Source: Bifidobacterium stellenboschense
GTDB lineage: Bacteria > Actinomycetota > Actinomycetes > Actinomycetales > Bifidobacteriaceae
Direction of reading: 5' to 3'
Length of the DNA: 64,000 nucleotides
NCBI RefSeq assembly: GCF_000741785.1
Contig: NZ_JGZP01000002.1
Location: 1 to 64,000, forward strand
Numbering within the stretch: the first letter of the stretch is position 1; the number at the start of each line of letters is the position of its first letter. The notes below the pieces were generated by a model. It ran no database searches, was not told the DNA's origin, and saw only the letters and a list, made by a program, of their open reading frames with translations. Shown here piece after piece: positions 51,685 through 60,545 of this stretch. The translations under genes and the position numbers were made by a program.

Positions 51685-52983
51685 TCAGCGGGCGATGGGC
51701 AGGGTGAGGGTGAACGTGCTGCCCTGGCCGGGCGCGGACCATACGGCGACGGTGCCGTGGTGGGTGAGCGCCACATGCTTGACGATCGACAATCCCAATC
51801 CCACGCCGTCCGCGGTGCGCGCGCTCTGGTCGGCGCCGCGGTAGAACCGTTCGAAGATGCGCGACTGCTCCCGCTTCGCAATGCCCTTGCCCTGGTCGAT
51901 CACGCGGATCACCGCGTGACGGCGCATCTCGTCCGCCTCCACGGACACGCCCACATACCCGCCGGGTTCCGAATATTCGATCGCGTTCTCGACGAGCTTC
52001 GTCAGCGCCGTGCGGATCTGCCCGGAATCGCCGTTGACGACGAGCGAATCGTCGCCCTCCACGTTCACGTCGACGCCGAAATCGGCGATCCGCTGCGCGA
52101 GCGACGCCTTCACCGCGCGCACCTCGTCCATCACGTTGAGACGGTTCGCGGCGGACGGCACAATCGGCTCCTGCGCCTTGATGAGCAGCAGCAGGTCGGA
52201 GACCATGTGGTTGAGATGGTTGCTGGTCGTGCGCACCTCACGCGCGTCCGCCTCGATGCGCGCGCGGTCGGGGACGTTCCCGCCGCCGGCCTCCAGATCG
52301 TCGGCGAGACGTCCCAGCGCCTCGGTCGGTCCCAGCAGCTGTTCGGACACGTTGATGATGAACGAGTCGCGGATCTGCGCGAACCGCACCGTCTCGCTCA
52401 CGTCGTCGATGAGGACGACGACGTGGCGCTCGTCCACGCGTCCGACCGTCACCTTCAGCCAGTTCGGGCGTCGCACGCCGGGCCGCGCGCCCGGCGAGAC
52501 GCCCGCACCGGACTGCGTGTCGTCGTCGGACGCCGTGACGAACCGTTCCGGCGTCTCCGTCTCCAGGTCGAAACGCTGCCGGCCGCCGGTGGCGAACACC
52601 TCACGCACCGTCTCCAGCACCTTCTCGTTGACGATGCTGTCGTCCCGGACGATGCCGAGACGGTACGACTGCGGGTTCGCGCGGACTACGTCGCCGTCGC
52701 GGTCGACGATCAGCGACGCGCTCGGCAGAATCGACAGCAGCGATTCCGCCGACGCGTCGAGGCCGGCGTCGCCGTCATCGTCGTCGCGACGCCGCCGCAG
52801 CCCGCGCGTCTTGCGTCCGATGAGATTGCCGAGCCATTCGGTGAACGACGCTCCCCCAAGCAGCCGTTCCACAATCGGTTCGACATGATCGATGATGAAC
52901 AGCAGGACGGCGAGCGCGATGGCGAGACCCATCACGCCGAAGACCGACGACACGAGGATCGACGGCAGCGGGGAATCATACAT
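51685..52983 (-). CDS. senX3: SenX3-like sensor histidine kinase lacking the phospho-acceptor His
   Basis: 432-aa membrane protein. One N-terminal helix (about 8-30), an Arg/Asp-rich linker, a PAS-like domain (SLIVDRDGDVVRANPQSY), a dimerisation helix, and a C-terminal ATPase domain with N-box LTKLVENAIEYSE, G1 DQGKGIAKREQ, F-box IFERFYRG and G2 GVGLGLSIVKH. At the H-box the usual NVSHELKTP reads NVSEQLLGP, with Glu (GAA, 52342-52344, residue 214) in place of His, so it should not autophosphorylate in the normal way. The ATG at 52983 has GGAG three to nine bases upstream. It is divergent from phoU; no regX3 response regulator is in the window. Confidence 0.85.
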   Translation of the reverse strand: MYDSPLPSILVSSVFGVMGLAIALAVLLFIIDHVEPIVERLLGGASFTEWLGNLIGRKTRGLRRRRDDDDGDAGLDASAESLLSILPSASLIVDRDGDVVRANPQSYRLGIVRDDSIVNEKVLETVREVFATGGRQRFDLETETPERFVTASDDDTQSGAGVSPGARPGVRRPNWLKVTVGRVDERHVVVLIDDVSETVRFAQIRDSFIINVSEQLLGPTEALGRLADDLEAGGGNVPDRARIEADAREVRTTSNHLNHMVSDLLLLIKAQEPIVPSAANRLNVMDEVRAVKASLAQRIADFGVDVNVEGDDSLVVNGDSGQIRTALTKLVENAIEYSEPGGYVGVSVEADEMRRHAVIRVIDQGKGIAKREQSRIFERFYRGADQSARTADGVGLGLSIVKHVALTHHGTVAVWSAPGQGSTFTLTLPIAR

Positions 52984-53034
52984 GCGCTCCATTCTCCCAC
53001 ACCGGGCGTGTCGTAGGCGGCGACATGCCGTGTA

Positions 53035-53064
53035 GTTGAATACTTGGTGAACGTAGCAGTGAAC
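53035..53064. promoter_or_regulatory. PHO-box-like direct repeats between senX3 and phoU
   Basis: GTTGAAT, GTGAACGTAGCA and GTGAACGC follow at 11-12 bp spacing (read on the other strand as GTTCAC repeats, like actinobacterial PhoP/RegX3 sites). The match is partial and the period is not a clean 11 bp. Confidence 0.35.
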
Positions 53065-53208
53065 GCGCAGCCAACAACAGATGGCGATTGCGCTACGTTG
53101 TCGCGAAAGCACCGGGGCTCGCATAAAATGGGAGAGGTTGCCGTGAGGTACGGGCTGCGCATGACCGTCGCCCGTCCATGGCCGAAGAAAGATGAAAGGC
53201 TGAAGACA

Positions 53209-53889
53209 ATGCGCGTTATCTTTAACGAAGAGCTCAAGGCCGTGGCCGACGACCTTGACCGTATGGCGCAGGGTGTGCGTAAGTCCATCCGCGGCGCCGG
53301 CGATGCCCTGCTCAAGCAGGACGTGGAGGCCGCCCAGACCGTGATCGATGGCGACATCGAGCTGGACGCCCTTGAGGAGAGCGTCGTCGACCAGTGCGTC
53401 AAGCTGCTCGCCAAGCAGAACCCGGTCGCCACCGATCTGCGCGTCGTGGTCTCCACGATGCGTCTGGCCACCACCTTCGAGCGTATGGGCGATCTCGCCA
53501 AGCACGTGGCCGAGACCGCGCGCCGCGCCTACCCCGCCTCCGCGCTGCCGGAAGGCGCGAAGGAGACGTTCCAGCAGATGCAGGACTTCCTGGACGAGAC
53601 GTCCGACGACGTGGTGAGCATGCTCGCCGACCGCGACGCCAAGACCGCCGAGCGCATCATCGCCAACGATGACAAGCTCGACGCCCTGCACCACAAGACT
53701 TTCGAGTTCGCGCTTGACGAAAGCGTGGAGATCAGCCGTCAGCAGCTCATCGACGTGGTGCTGCTCGGCCGCTTCCTCGAGCGCCTCGGCGACCACGCGG
53801 TCTCCGCCGCCCGTCGCGTCGTGTTCATCGTCTCCGGCTTCGATCCGTCGAAGGAGCCGAGCCGTGACGAGGAAGGCTCGATCGAGTAA
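53209..53889 (+). CDS. phoU: Phosphate transport system regulatory protein PhoU
   Basis: 226-aa all-helical protein that dampens phosphate uptake and signalling through the Pst transporter and its kinase. Two PhoU repeats are seen, each with the metal-binding pattern E/D-x3-D: LATTFERMGDLAKHVAE and LGRFLERLGDHAVSAARR. The ATG at 53209 gives MRVIFNEELKAVADDLDRM; an AAAGG is about 13 bases upstream. It is divergent from the SenX3-like kinase, as expected for a phosphate-sensing pair, although the pst genes are not in the window. Confidence 0.95.
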   Translation: MRVIFNEELKAVADDLDRMAQGVRKSIRGAGDALLKQDVEAAQTVIDGDIELDALEESVVDQCVKLLAKQNPVATDLRVVVSTMRLATTFERMGDLAKHVAETARRAYPASALPEGAKETFQQMQDFLDETSDDVVSMLADRDAKTAERIIANDDKLDALHHKTFEFALDESVEISRQQLIDVVLLGRFLERLGDHAVSAARRVVFIVSGFDPSKEPSRDEEGSIE

Positions 53890-54144
53890 GGTTCCGTCCA
53901 CGCCCGTCAGGTTTGGCGGGTTCGGTCGGATAATGGATTTCCTCCCTAGGGAGGGCCCGAAACGGCGCAATGGCCTTGACTGGTCTTGCGTCGTTTTGTT
54001 ATATGCGGCGGCACCGGGCGCAACGGACACGCACGATGCGTATGAGGTTATCCTGCTCTCGCCCGCAACGGACACGCACACACGTGCGCGACGGCATCCT
54101 GCTCCCGCTGGCAAAAGACACGCACGCATGCGCGACGCATCCCC

Positions 54145-54249
54145 GCTCCCGCTGGCGGGAGCTGTCGAACGCAGTGAGACTGAGGGTGGTCTCGCCCGAC
54201 CAACGACCACCCCCACCCGGCTTCGCCGGGAGCCCCCGCCAGCGGGGGC
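54145..54249. repeat. Dispersed GNA-hairpin element
   Basis: GCTCCCGCTGGCGGGAGC with an imperfect TCGAAC-GCA-GTGAGA stem and GAGGGTGG faces CCACCCCCACCCGGC, TTCGCCGGGAG and CCCCCGCCAGCGGGGG. It lies in the 594-bp gap 53890-54483, which has no gene. Confidence 0.8.
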
Positions 54250-54280
54250 AAAACCGCCGCATCCTCGTCTTCCGCCGGAC

Positions 54281-54331
54281 ACCCATCAGACGCGGACCCC
54301 CATCAGACGCGGACACCCATCAGACGCGGAC
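54281..54331. repeat. 17-bp tandem repeat, three units
   Basis: ACCCATCAGACGCGGAC, CCCCATCAGACGCGGAC and ACCCATCAGACGCGGAC follow one another exactly in phase. Confidence 0.9.
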
Positions 54332-54414
54332 CCCGCCAGCGGGGGCAACAGCCATTGCCGGAGACACGGGCCGCCGGGCGGGGCAACGGCCATTGCCCCG
54401 CCGTCGGGGCGAAA

Positions 54415-54452
54415 CGAAAGGGGGGACGCTCCGTTGTGGAGCGTCCCCCCTT
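54415..54452 (-). terminator. gpmA terminator
   Basis: AAGGGGGGACGCTCC (54418-54432) pairs perfectly with GGAGCGTCCCCCCTT (54438-54452); on the minus strand TTTCGTTTCG follows. It starts 31 bp past the gpmA stop. Confidence 0.85.
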
Positions 54453-54483
54453 GTTACCGTGATTCAGTGACGAATCGTCGGGC

Positions 54484-55224
54484 TCACTTCTGGCCCTGGG
54501 CGGCGACGGCGGCGGCACCGGCGGCGGCGGCCTCCGGGTCCAGGTACTCGCCACGCGGCTTGATCGGCTTGAAGTCCTCGTCCAGCTCGTAGAGCAGCGG
54601 GATGGCGGTCGGGATGTTGACCTTGGCGATCTCCTCCTCGGACAGGTTGTCGAGCATCTTGACGATGGCACGCAGCGAGTTGCCGTGGGCGGCGATCAGG
54701 ACGGTCTTGCCGGCCTTGAGCTCAGGCTCGATGGCGGACTTGAAGTACGGCTCGACGCGCTTGACGACGTCGGCCAGGCACTCGGCTTCCGGAACCGGAT
54801 CGCCGGTGTAGCGCGGATCGTGGTTCTGCGCGTACTCGTCGTTCGGGTCGATTTCGGGCGGCGGGGTCGCGTAGGAGCGGCGCCACAGCATGAACTTCTC
54901 GTCGCCGTACTCCTGACGGATCTCCGTCTTGTTCTTGCCCTGCAGAGCGCCGTAGTGACGCTCGTTGAGACGCCAGTTGCGCTCGACCGGGATCCACAGG
55001 CGGTCCGCGGCGTCCAGCGCGATGTTGGCGGTGTTGATGGCGCGACGCAGCAGGGAGGTGAACACGATGTCCGGGAGGACGTTCTTCTCCTTGAGCAGCT
55101 CGCCGCCGCGCTTGGCTTCGGCTTCACCCTGCTCGGTCAGCGGGACGTCGACCCAGCCGGTGAACTGATTGGTTTTGTTCCATGCGCTCTGTCCGTGACG
55201 GAGCAGTACCAGTTTGTAAGACAT
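54484..55224 (-). CDS. gpmA: 2,3-bisphosphoglycerate-dependent phosphoglycerate mutase
   Basis: Interconverts 3- and 2-phosphoglycerate in lower glycolysis. The 246-aa protein has the phosphohistidine motif [10 protein letters not shown], the [10 protein letters not shown] segment and the second catalytic His in [12 protein letters not shown]. The last about 15 residues are Ala-rich ([18 protein letters not shown]). The ATG at 55224 begins the conserved [11 protein letters not shown]. In actinobacteria gpm, phoU and senX3 are often near one another, as here. Confidence 0.96.
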   Translation of the reverse strand: MSYKLVLLRHGQSAWNKTNQFTGWVDVPLTEQGEAEAKRGGELLKEKNVLPDIVFTSLLRRAINTANIALDAADRLWIPVERNWRLNERHYGALQGKNKTEIRQEYGDEKFMLWRRSYATPPPEIDPNDEYAQNHDPRYTGDPVPEAECLADVVKRVEPYFKSAIEPELKAGKTVLIAAHGNSLRAIVKMLDNLSEEEIAKVNIPTAIPLLYELDEDFKPIKPRGEYLDPEAAAAGAAAVAAQGQK

Positions 55225-55315
55225 ACGGCCAGTCTACCGCCAGTCCGGGCCAGACACGAACATGAATCCCACGTTTCTCGGCAACGTTTGGGTAAACAAT
55301 CGCGCGCACGACGGG

Positions 55316-56248
55316 TCAGGCGGCGATGCTGTCGTCGGGGGCGCCGGTGGCGATCATCGTGAGCGCGGCGAACGCGACGGCGAACCACAGGGCGTTGAGA
55401 CCGGCGAGCTTCAGGGCGACGCCGTGCCGCGCGCGTGAGACGTTCAGCACGACGCCCGCCAGCAGCGCCAATCCGATGCCAGCCGCGACCAGCAGAAGCA
55501 GCGCCGCCAATCCCGGCATCCGCCCGATATGACCGGTCACCGCGAACGACGCCCGGTCGGCCGCGACAAGCCCCGACGCGACCATCAGGTATCCGGCGAC
55601 CATCCACTCCACGGCCGCGCACACGATGAGCATGATCCGCGCGCCGCGTGCGCCCAGACGCACGGCGAGCGTGCGTTTGCCGTGTACGCGGTCGTCGTCG
55701 ATGTCACGCAGGTTGTTGACCATGAGCAGCATCATCGCGTTGACGCCGCAGCAGACGGCGGCGAGAATCCCCATCCCGTCGACGCCGTACTCGCCATCCC
55801 ACAGCATCGACCACACGGTCCAACCGGCCGCCGCCGACTTGGCCGGCACCGTGAGCGGCGTCTCGAACGCGATCCGCCACGTGTCGGGCATGCCGAAGCC
55901 GTCGAAACTCCACGCGACCGCGAACTGCGTGCCGAGCGTGGCGACCAGACCGAAGAACACGAACACGAACAACTCGCCGAATCCCGCGTACCCGTAGGGG
56001 TGACGGCCGCCGGTGTAGAACCACCCGGCGATGACGCACAACGCGCCGACGCCGATCAGCCAGTACTGCCCGGACAGCGCGGCGACGGCGAGACCGCACG
56101 CGCGAGGCGAGTGCGGCGGCGACGCCGGCCGCGGCCAGAGCCTCGTCGTGTGGGCCATCGCCGAAGGCCGCTCCTGCGCGGCCGCCGTCGACGAATACCT
56201 GTCCAGCGAGCACACCAGCGAGCTGCCTGCACCGATCAAGGCGAGCAC
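55316..56248 (-). pseudogene. menA: Degenerate menA (1,4-dihydroxy-2-naphthoate prenyltransferase)
   Basis: The C-terminal two thirds are a good UbiA/MenA match: ALSGQYWLIGVGALCVIAGW, FYTGGRHPYGYAGFGELF and the second Asp motif NNLRDIDDDRVHGKRTLA. The first Asp-rich motif (N-D-x-x-D in intact MenA) and its helices are missing. The first about 55 codons (GAGSSLVCSLDRYSST, then Pro/Arg-rich) do not fit the family, and a MenA-like piece (LAAAGVAAALA, DNA about 56095-56130) appears in another frame. This suggests an internal deletion plus a frameshift, though a sequencing error cannot be excluded. The frame itself is open, so a short membrane protein could still be made. Confidence 0.6.
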
Positions 56249-56319
56249 CAGGCCGATGATGCTGCCCCGCTGATTCCGGGACGCCAGCCGTCAGTCGATG
56301 TGATTGCCGGCATATGAGG

Positions 56320-56354
56320 GAATCCTGCGGTACTATCTACCGCAGGATTCTTTT
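56320..56354 (+). terminator. Terminator-like hairpin in the leader of the next gene
   Basis: GAATCCTGCGGTA pairs perfectly with TACCGCAGGATTC around CTATC and is followed by TTTTCG. It lies 24 bp before the start at 56378 with no plus-strand gene upstream, so it may be an attenuator. Confidence 0.6.
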
Positions 56355-56377
56355 CGTAACACCAAAGGAGCTTGCAG

Positions 56378-56854
56378 ATGCCGAATCGAGCGGAACGTCG
56401 CGCCAAGGCCAAAGCCGACCGCAGGGGCAGGGGAATGCCTTCCCAGTATGATGCCACGCGTGGCCGCGGCCGGTCGGGCATGATCGACGAATACCAGCTG
56501 CAGGAGCGTTCCCGCAGGCTGCAGGAAGGCGAGAGTCTGGGACCGTGGAAGCCGAGCGGCGGCTCCATCGCCGAGACGGACACCACGATGACCACCAATC
56601 CCAACTACCGCAATCCGAAGGCGTTCAAGGCGCCACACTCGGTGCGCCAGTGGTTCCGCGTGGGCAGCTGGACGCTCATCGCCCTCGCCATCATCGCGTT
56701 CTTCGTGGTCATGTGGCTGCCGACCGCCGTGCGCCCCATGTGGCTGATCATCACCGTGTCCGCCGTGTTCATCGTCGGCGTGGTGAGCCTGTTCTTCACC
56801 GCCGGGGATTCGAAGCACAATCCGAACCTCGACGAGAACGGAACCGCGGTCTGA
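56378..56854 (+). CDS. Small two-helix membrane protein, unknown function
   Basis: 158-aa protein without a recognised domain. The N-terminal half is basic and polar (RAERRAKAKADRRGRG) and should face the cytosol; two helices follow (about 92-113, WTLIALAIIAFFVVMWLPTA, and about 119-140, MWLIITVSAVFIVGVVSLFF), then a short acidic tail. The ATG at 56378 has AAAGGAG about 8 bases upstream. A perfect terminator-like hairpin sits in the leader. It is upstream of glgA with a 146-bp gap. Confidence 0.7.
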   Translation: MPNRAERRAKAKADRRGRGMPSQYDATRGRGRSGMIDEYQLQERSRRLQEGESLGPWKPSGGSIAETDTTMTTNPNYRNPKAFKAPHSVRQWFRVGSWTLIALAIIAFFVVMWLPTAVRPMWLIITVSAVFIVGVVSLFFTAGDSKHNPNLDENGTAV

Positions 56855-57000
56855 TTCCGACGGACGGTCGGGGAGACGCCGCGGCGTCGGAACCATGAAC
56901 AAACGCGAAACGCACGACGGAAGTCGTGCGTTTTCCGTATGTCGTGCCGTAAAGTTGGATGTGCTTGAGTTTTCCGGATGGAAAGAGAGGTAGCAGACCA

Positions 57001-58251
57001 ATGAAGGTTGACATTCTGACCCGTGAATACCCGCCGCACGTCTACGGTGGCGCAGGCGTGCACGCCGAGGAGCTGTCCAAGGTGCTCGCCGAGCGCGTCG
57101 ACGTGACCGTGCGTGCGTTCGATGGCCCCCGCACCGAAGCGGACATCCCCGCCATCCCGAACGCCTCCGAGGCGAAGGGCTCCCTCAAGGTCGTCGGCTA
57201 TGACACGCCCGCCGAGCTGAAGGACGCGAACCCCGCGTTGAAGACCTTCGGCGTCGACCTGCAGATCGCCAACGACGTGGACGCCGACATCGTCCACGCG
57301 CACACCTGGTACGCCTGCCTCGCCGGCTATGCGGCCAAGATGCTGCACGGCACGCCGCTCGTCATCACCGCGCACTCGCTCGAACCGTTCCGCCCGTGGA
57401 AGCGCGAGCAGCTCGGCGGCGGCTACAACCTGAGCTCCTGGGCCGAAAAGGACGCCTACGAGCACGCCGACCGCGTCATCGCCGTGTCCGGCGGCATGCG
57501 CGAGGACATCCTCACCGCCTACCCGAACCTCGATCCGGACAAGGTCGTCGTCGTGTACAACGGCATCACCATGGCCGACTTCGCCACGCCGGCGGACGAC
57601 GATCCGGGCTGGAAGGTGTTCGACCGCTACCACATCGACCGCAGCAAGCCGACCCTGCTGTTCGTCGGCCGTATCACCCGTCAGAAGGGCCTGCCGTACC
57701 TGCTCAAGGCGCTGCACTTCGTCGATCCGGGCGTCCAGGTCGTGCTGTGCGCCGGCGCTCCCGATACCCCGGAGATCATGGAGGAAGTCAAGAACTCCTT
57801 CGCCGAGCTCGACGAGAAGCGCGGCAACATCATCTGGATCGAGGAGATGCTTCCGAAGAACGAGCTCTCCGCGCTGGAACACGGCTGCGACGCGTTCATC
57901 TGCCCGTCCATCTACGAGCCGCTCGGCATCGTCAACCTCGAGGCCATGGCGTGCGGCCTGCCGGTCGTCGCCTCCGCCACCGGCGGCATCCCCGAGGTCG
58001 TCGTCGACGGCGAGACCGGCTACCTCGTGCCGATCGACCAGCTGCGCGACGGCACCGGCACCCCCACGAACCCGGACAAGTTCGTGCACGACATGGCCGA
58101 CGCGATCAACAAGGTCATGGCCGACCCGGAGCTCGCGAAGAAGATGGGCGAGGCCGGCTATGCGCGCGCCCGCGACGTGTTCAGCTGGGAGTCCATCGCC
58201 GACGCCACCGTCAAGGTCTACGAGGACGTCCTCGCCGAGCAGAACAAGTAG
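57001..58251 (+). CDS. glgA: Glycogen synthase, Corynebacterium type (GlgA/GlgM)
   Basis: 416-aa GT4/GT-B enzyme expected to use ADP-glucose for glycogen, or to make maltose-1-phosphate as in the GlgM branch. Seen are EYPPHVYGGAGVHAEELS near the N-terminus (donor/acceptor site), DIVHAHTWYACLAG, VGRITRQKGLPYLLKAL and the C-terminal ICPSIYEPLGIVNLEAMACG with its Glu-Glu pair. The ATG at 57001 follows AGAGAGGTAGC. It is monocistronic; no other glycogen gene is in the window. Which product is made cannot be decided from sequence alone. Confidence 0.88.
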   Translation: MKVDILTREYPPHVYGGAGVHAEELSKVLAERVDVTVRAFDGPRTEADIPAIPNASEAKGSLKVVGYDTPAELKDANPALKTFGVDLQIANDVDADIVHAHTWYACLAGYAAKMLHGTPLVITAHSLEPFRPWKREQLGGGYNLSSWAEKDAYEHADRVIAVSGGMREDILTAYPNLDPDKVVVVYNGITMADFATPADDDPGWKVFDRYHIDRSKPTLLFVGRITRQKGLPYLLKALHFVDPGVQVVLCAGAPDTPEIMEEVKNSFAELDEKRGNIIWIEEMLPKNELSALEHGCDAFICPSIYEPLGIVNLEAMACGLPVVASATGGIPEVVVDGETGYLVPIDQLRDGTGTPTNPDKFVHDMADAINKVMADPELAKKMGEAGYARARDVFSWESIADATVKVYEDVLAEQNK

Positions 58252-58269
58252 CCGATCGCCCTATGCACG

Positions 58270-58375
58270 CCCCCGCCGGCGGGGGCCGTCATGCGAAGCA
58301 TGACTGGGGGTGGTGCGTTGTCCCCAACCGCCACCCCCAGTCAGCCCATGTCGACAGCCCCCGCCGGTGGGGGCG
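58270..58375. repeat. Dispersed GNA-hairpin element, stem GTCATGC
   Basis: CCCCCGCCGGCGGGGG, GTCATGC-GAA-GCATGAC and GGGGGTGG face CCACCCCCAGTC, an imperfect GCCCATGTCGACAG stem and CCCCCGCCGGTGGGGG. Confidence 0.8.
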
Positions 58376-58401
58376 AACCGTAACAAGGAGCCCTATACCC
58401 C

Positions 58402-59262
58402 ATGCCCAAGCTCTCCGACAACGTCGTACTCCAACTCGAAAACGTCGAATTCCGCCGCAACCGCCGCGTCATCATCACCGACGTGAACCTGACGATCCGC
58501 GCGGGGGAGCGGTGGGTGCTGTTCGGGCCGAACGGCATCGGCAAATCCACGGCTGTCGGCATGCTCGCCACGCGCACGTTCCCGTCCGAAGGCCGCGTGT
58601 TCATCCTCGGCCACCAACTCGGCAAATACGACGTGTTCAAGCTGCGTACGCGCATCGGCCTCGCCTCCGCCGACCTAGGCCGTCAGTTCCCCGAATTCGA
58701 GGATCCGCTCGACGCGGTCGTCACCGGCCTGAGCGCCGTGACCGGACGCTGGCGCGACACGTACACCGAGGCCGAATACGAGCGCGCCCGCGGCCTGCTG
58801 CGCGACTTCCGCGTGAGCTACCTCGAAGGCAAGGAGATGTGGCGACTCTCGGAGGGCGAACGCACGCGCGTGCTCATCGCGAGGGCGCTCATGGGCGACC
58901 CGGAGCTGCTCATCATGGACGAGCCGACCACCGGTCTCGACCTGGGCGGCCGCGAACAGGTGATGCGCACGCTGAGCCGCATCGGCGAGGAGAACTCCGA
59001 CCGCGCGGTCGTGCTCGTCACGCACCGTCTGGAGGAGATTCCCGCCGGATTCGACCACATCGCCATCATGGGCAGGAAACCCATTCCCGCCGAGGACGCC
59101 ACCGAGGATGGTGTCGACTCGATGGGCAACCCCGGTGCCGGCACCATCGTCTACACCGGCCCGCTCGAACAGGGCCTGACCGACGAACGGCTCTCCGACC
59201 TGTTCGGCATGCCCATCGAAGTCGAACACTCCCACAACCGCTGGGCCGCCTACGCGGTGTGA
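58402..59262 (+). CDS. Stand-alone ABC transporter ATPase
   Basis: 286-aa ABC ATPase with Walker A GPNGIGKSTA, signature LSEGERTRVLIARAL, Walker B LLIMDEPTTGLD and H-loop VLVTHRLEEI. No permease is adjacent and no membrane segment is present, so the partner is elsewhere or it has a non-transport role (as in ABC-F/ModF-like proteins). The ATG at 58402 is preceded by AAGGAG at about 16 bases, rather far; no better start is seen. Its last 13 bases overlap the convergent low-GC gene, which marks the left border of the BREX region. Confidence 0.85.
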   Translation: MPKLSDNVVLQLENVEFRRNRRVIITDVNLTIRAGERWVLFGPNGIGKSTAVGMLATRTFPSEGRVFILGHQLGKYDVFKLRTRIGLASADLGRQFPEFEDPLDAVVTGLSAVTGRWRDTYTEAEYERARGLLRDFRVSYLEGKEMWRLSEGERTRVLIARALMGDPELLIMDEPTTGLDLGGREQVMRTLSRIGEENSDRAVVLVTHRLEEIPAGFDHIAIMGRKPIPAEDATEDGVDSMGNPGAGTIVYTGPLEQGLTDERLSDLFGMPIEVEHSHNRWAAYAV

Positions 59263-59651
59263 CGAAGCCGCTCGACTTCTTCCGCGGTGGGACGCCACGT
59301 GATGAGCTGATACATCTGAGACCGATCTTTCAGCATGGATTTGATTGCGTCATCAAGTGTTTCGTTGAGATGGAAACGTTTGCTCTCCTCCGGATGAAGC
59401 CTGATGGCGGTTCGGAATGATTTGACGATATCGGAACTCTGCGTATGCCAAACAAGCTCATCGAGGATTTCCCCTATCGTAGACAGTTCCTCATCAGAGC
59501 AGTCCAGAATGAACGAAGATGCCTGCTGCGGATCCTTGCTCATCTCCTCGACCAACCGATTCCAACATTGCTCGATGCGGTCATCCCATTCGTTGTCGGT
59601 CGCGTTGCGTTCGGCGATGATCCGCCGTACCTTGTCGACATCGAACATCAT
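59250..59651 (-). CDS. Unknown low-GC protein at the BREX border
   Basis: 133-aa soluble, mostly helical, acidic protein (FDVDKVRRIIAERNATDNEW, HLNETLDDAIKSMLKDRS) without a family I recognise. It is clearly AT-richer than its neighbours, a sign of transfer. The ATG at 59651 (MMFDV) follows AAAGGAG at the right distance. The stop lies inside the end of the ABC ATPase gene, and the start is 142 bp from the divergent brxA. It may be a regulator, an accessory factor or an unrelated immunity-like protein. Confidence 0.65.
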   Translation of the reverse strand: MMFDVDKVRRIIAERNATDNEWDDRIEQCWNRLVEEMSKDPQQASSFILDCSDEELSTIGEILDELVWHTQSSDIVKSFRTAIRLHPEESKRFHLNETLDDAIKSMLKDRSQMYQLITWRPTAEEVERLRHTA

Positions 59652-59793
59652 TGGCTCCTTTCGATTCGGGATTTTCATGGTGTTCTGTCCATGGCCGCCG
59701 GCATCTCGTTCCACCGGAATCCTTCTCCGGCATCATATCCCGTCTGCGGTGTAGCCTGAAATATTCCTGAAGTGCGAGACACGAGGAGGACTG

Positions 59794-60468
59794 ATGCCGG
59801 GGGCGTACGGTAGCGAGATCATGCGGGAGGGGCGGCGGTACCGCCTCTCGTTCACGGTCGGCGGATTGCTCGCCCCGCAGGGGCGTATCCTCGCCGCGCT
59901 GTTCATGGCCGACGGAGGTTTCTCCGCCGGTTCCGATGCGCCGGAATCCGAACTTGGGGAGCGTGTCGAACGGGTTCGGCAGCGAGCCATCGACGGGAAC
60001 GTCCTCGCCATCCGCACGCATGCGGCGAACGTCCGCATGGTGCGTGAGGTGCTCAAGCGTTTGAGCGCGCTCACCGAAAGGGAACTGCGGTATCTGGCTG
60101 CAGCCGGGACGCCGATGGATGATTGCCGTGCGCTGATGTGGTTGGCGATGTGCCGCTACTACGCCATCGTGGGCGAGTTCGCCGACGAGGTGCTGCGCGA
60201 CCGGTATCTCATGGGCATGCCGACCGTGACCCGCGGCGACTATGACCGGTTCATCCTCGCCAAGGCCATGTGGCATCCGGAACTGGAGGAGCTCAGCCCC
60301 ACCACGGCGGGAAAGCTCCGTTCGAACGTGTTCAAGGCGATGGATGAGGCCGGATTGGTGGAGAAAACCGACGGCACGCTGCTGCCTTCCCTGCTTGGCG
60401 CACCCCTGACCGCTATTCTTGAGTGCAGGCCGGAATCGTTCGCGTATTTCCCGATCAGGGAACATTGA
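59794..60468 (+). CDS. brxA: BREX protein BrxA (DUF1819)
   Basis: 224-aa protein of the DUF1819 family, the first gene of BREX phage-exclusion operons; homologues bind DNA. It has the family's lead YRLSFTVGGLLAPQG and RELRYLAAAGT, MWLAMCRYYAIVGEFADEVL and the C-terminal GLVEKTDGTLLPS. The ATG at 59794 follows GAGGAGG. Next comes brxB after 77 bp and then brxC. No WYL regulator (brxR) precedes it. Confidence 0.85.
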   Translation: MPGAYGSEIMREGRRYRLSFTVGGLLAPQGRILAALFMADGGFSAGSDAPESELGERVERVRQRAIDGNVLAIRTHAANVRMVREVLKRLSALTERELRYLAAAGTPMDDCRALMWLAMCRYYAIVGEFADEVLRDRYLMGMPTVTRGDYDRFILAKAMWHPELEELSPTTAGKLRSNVFKAMDEAGLVEKTDGTLLPSLLGAPLTAILECRPESFAYFPIREH

Positions 60469-60545
60469 ACGAACATCGAGCGGGCATCGGACACGAACCA
60501 TCGATTCCGGACGTGGAATCATCCGGCGAGAGGAGACGGACGGCA

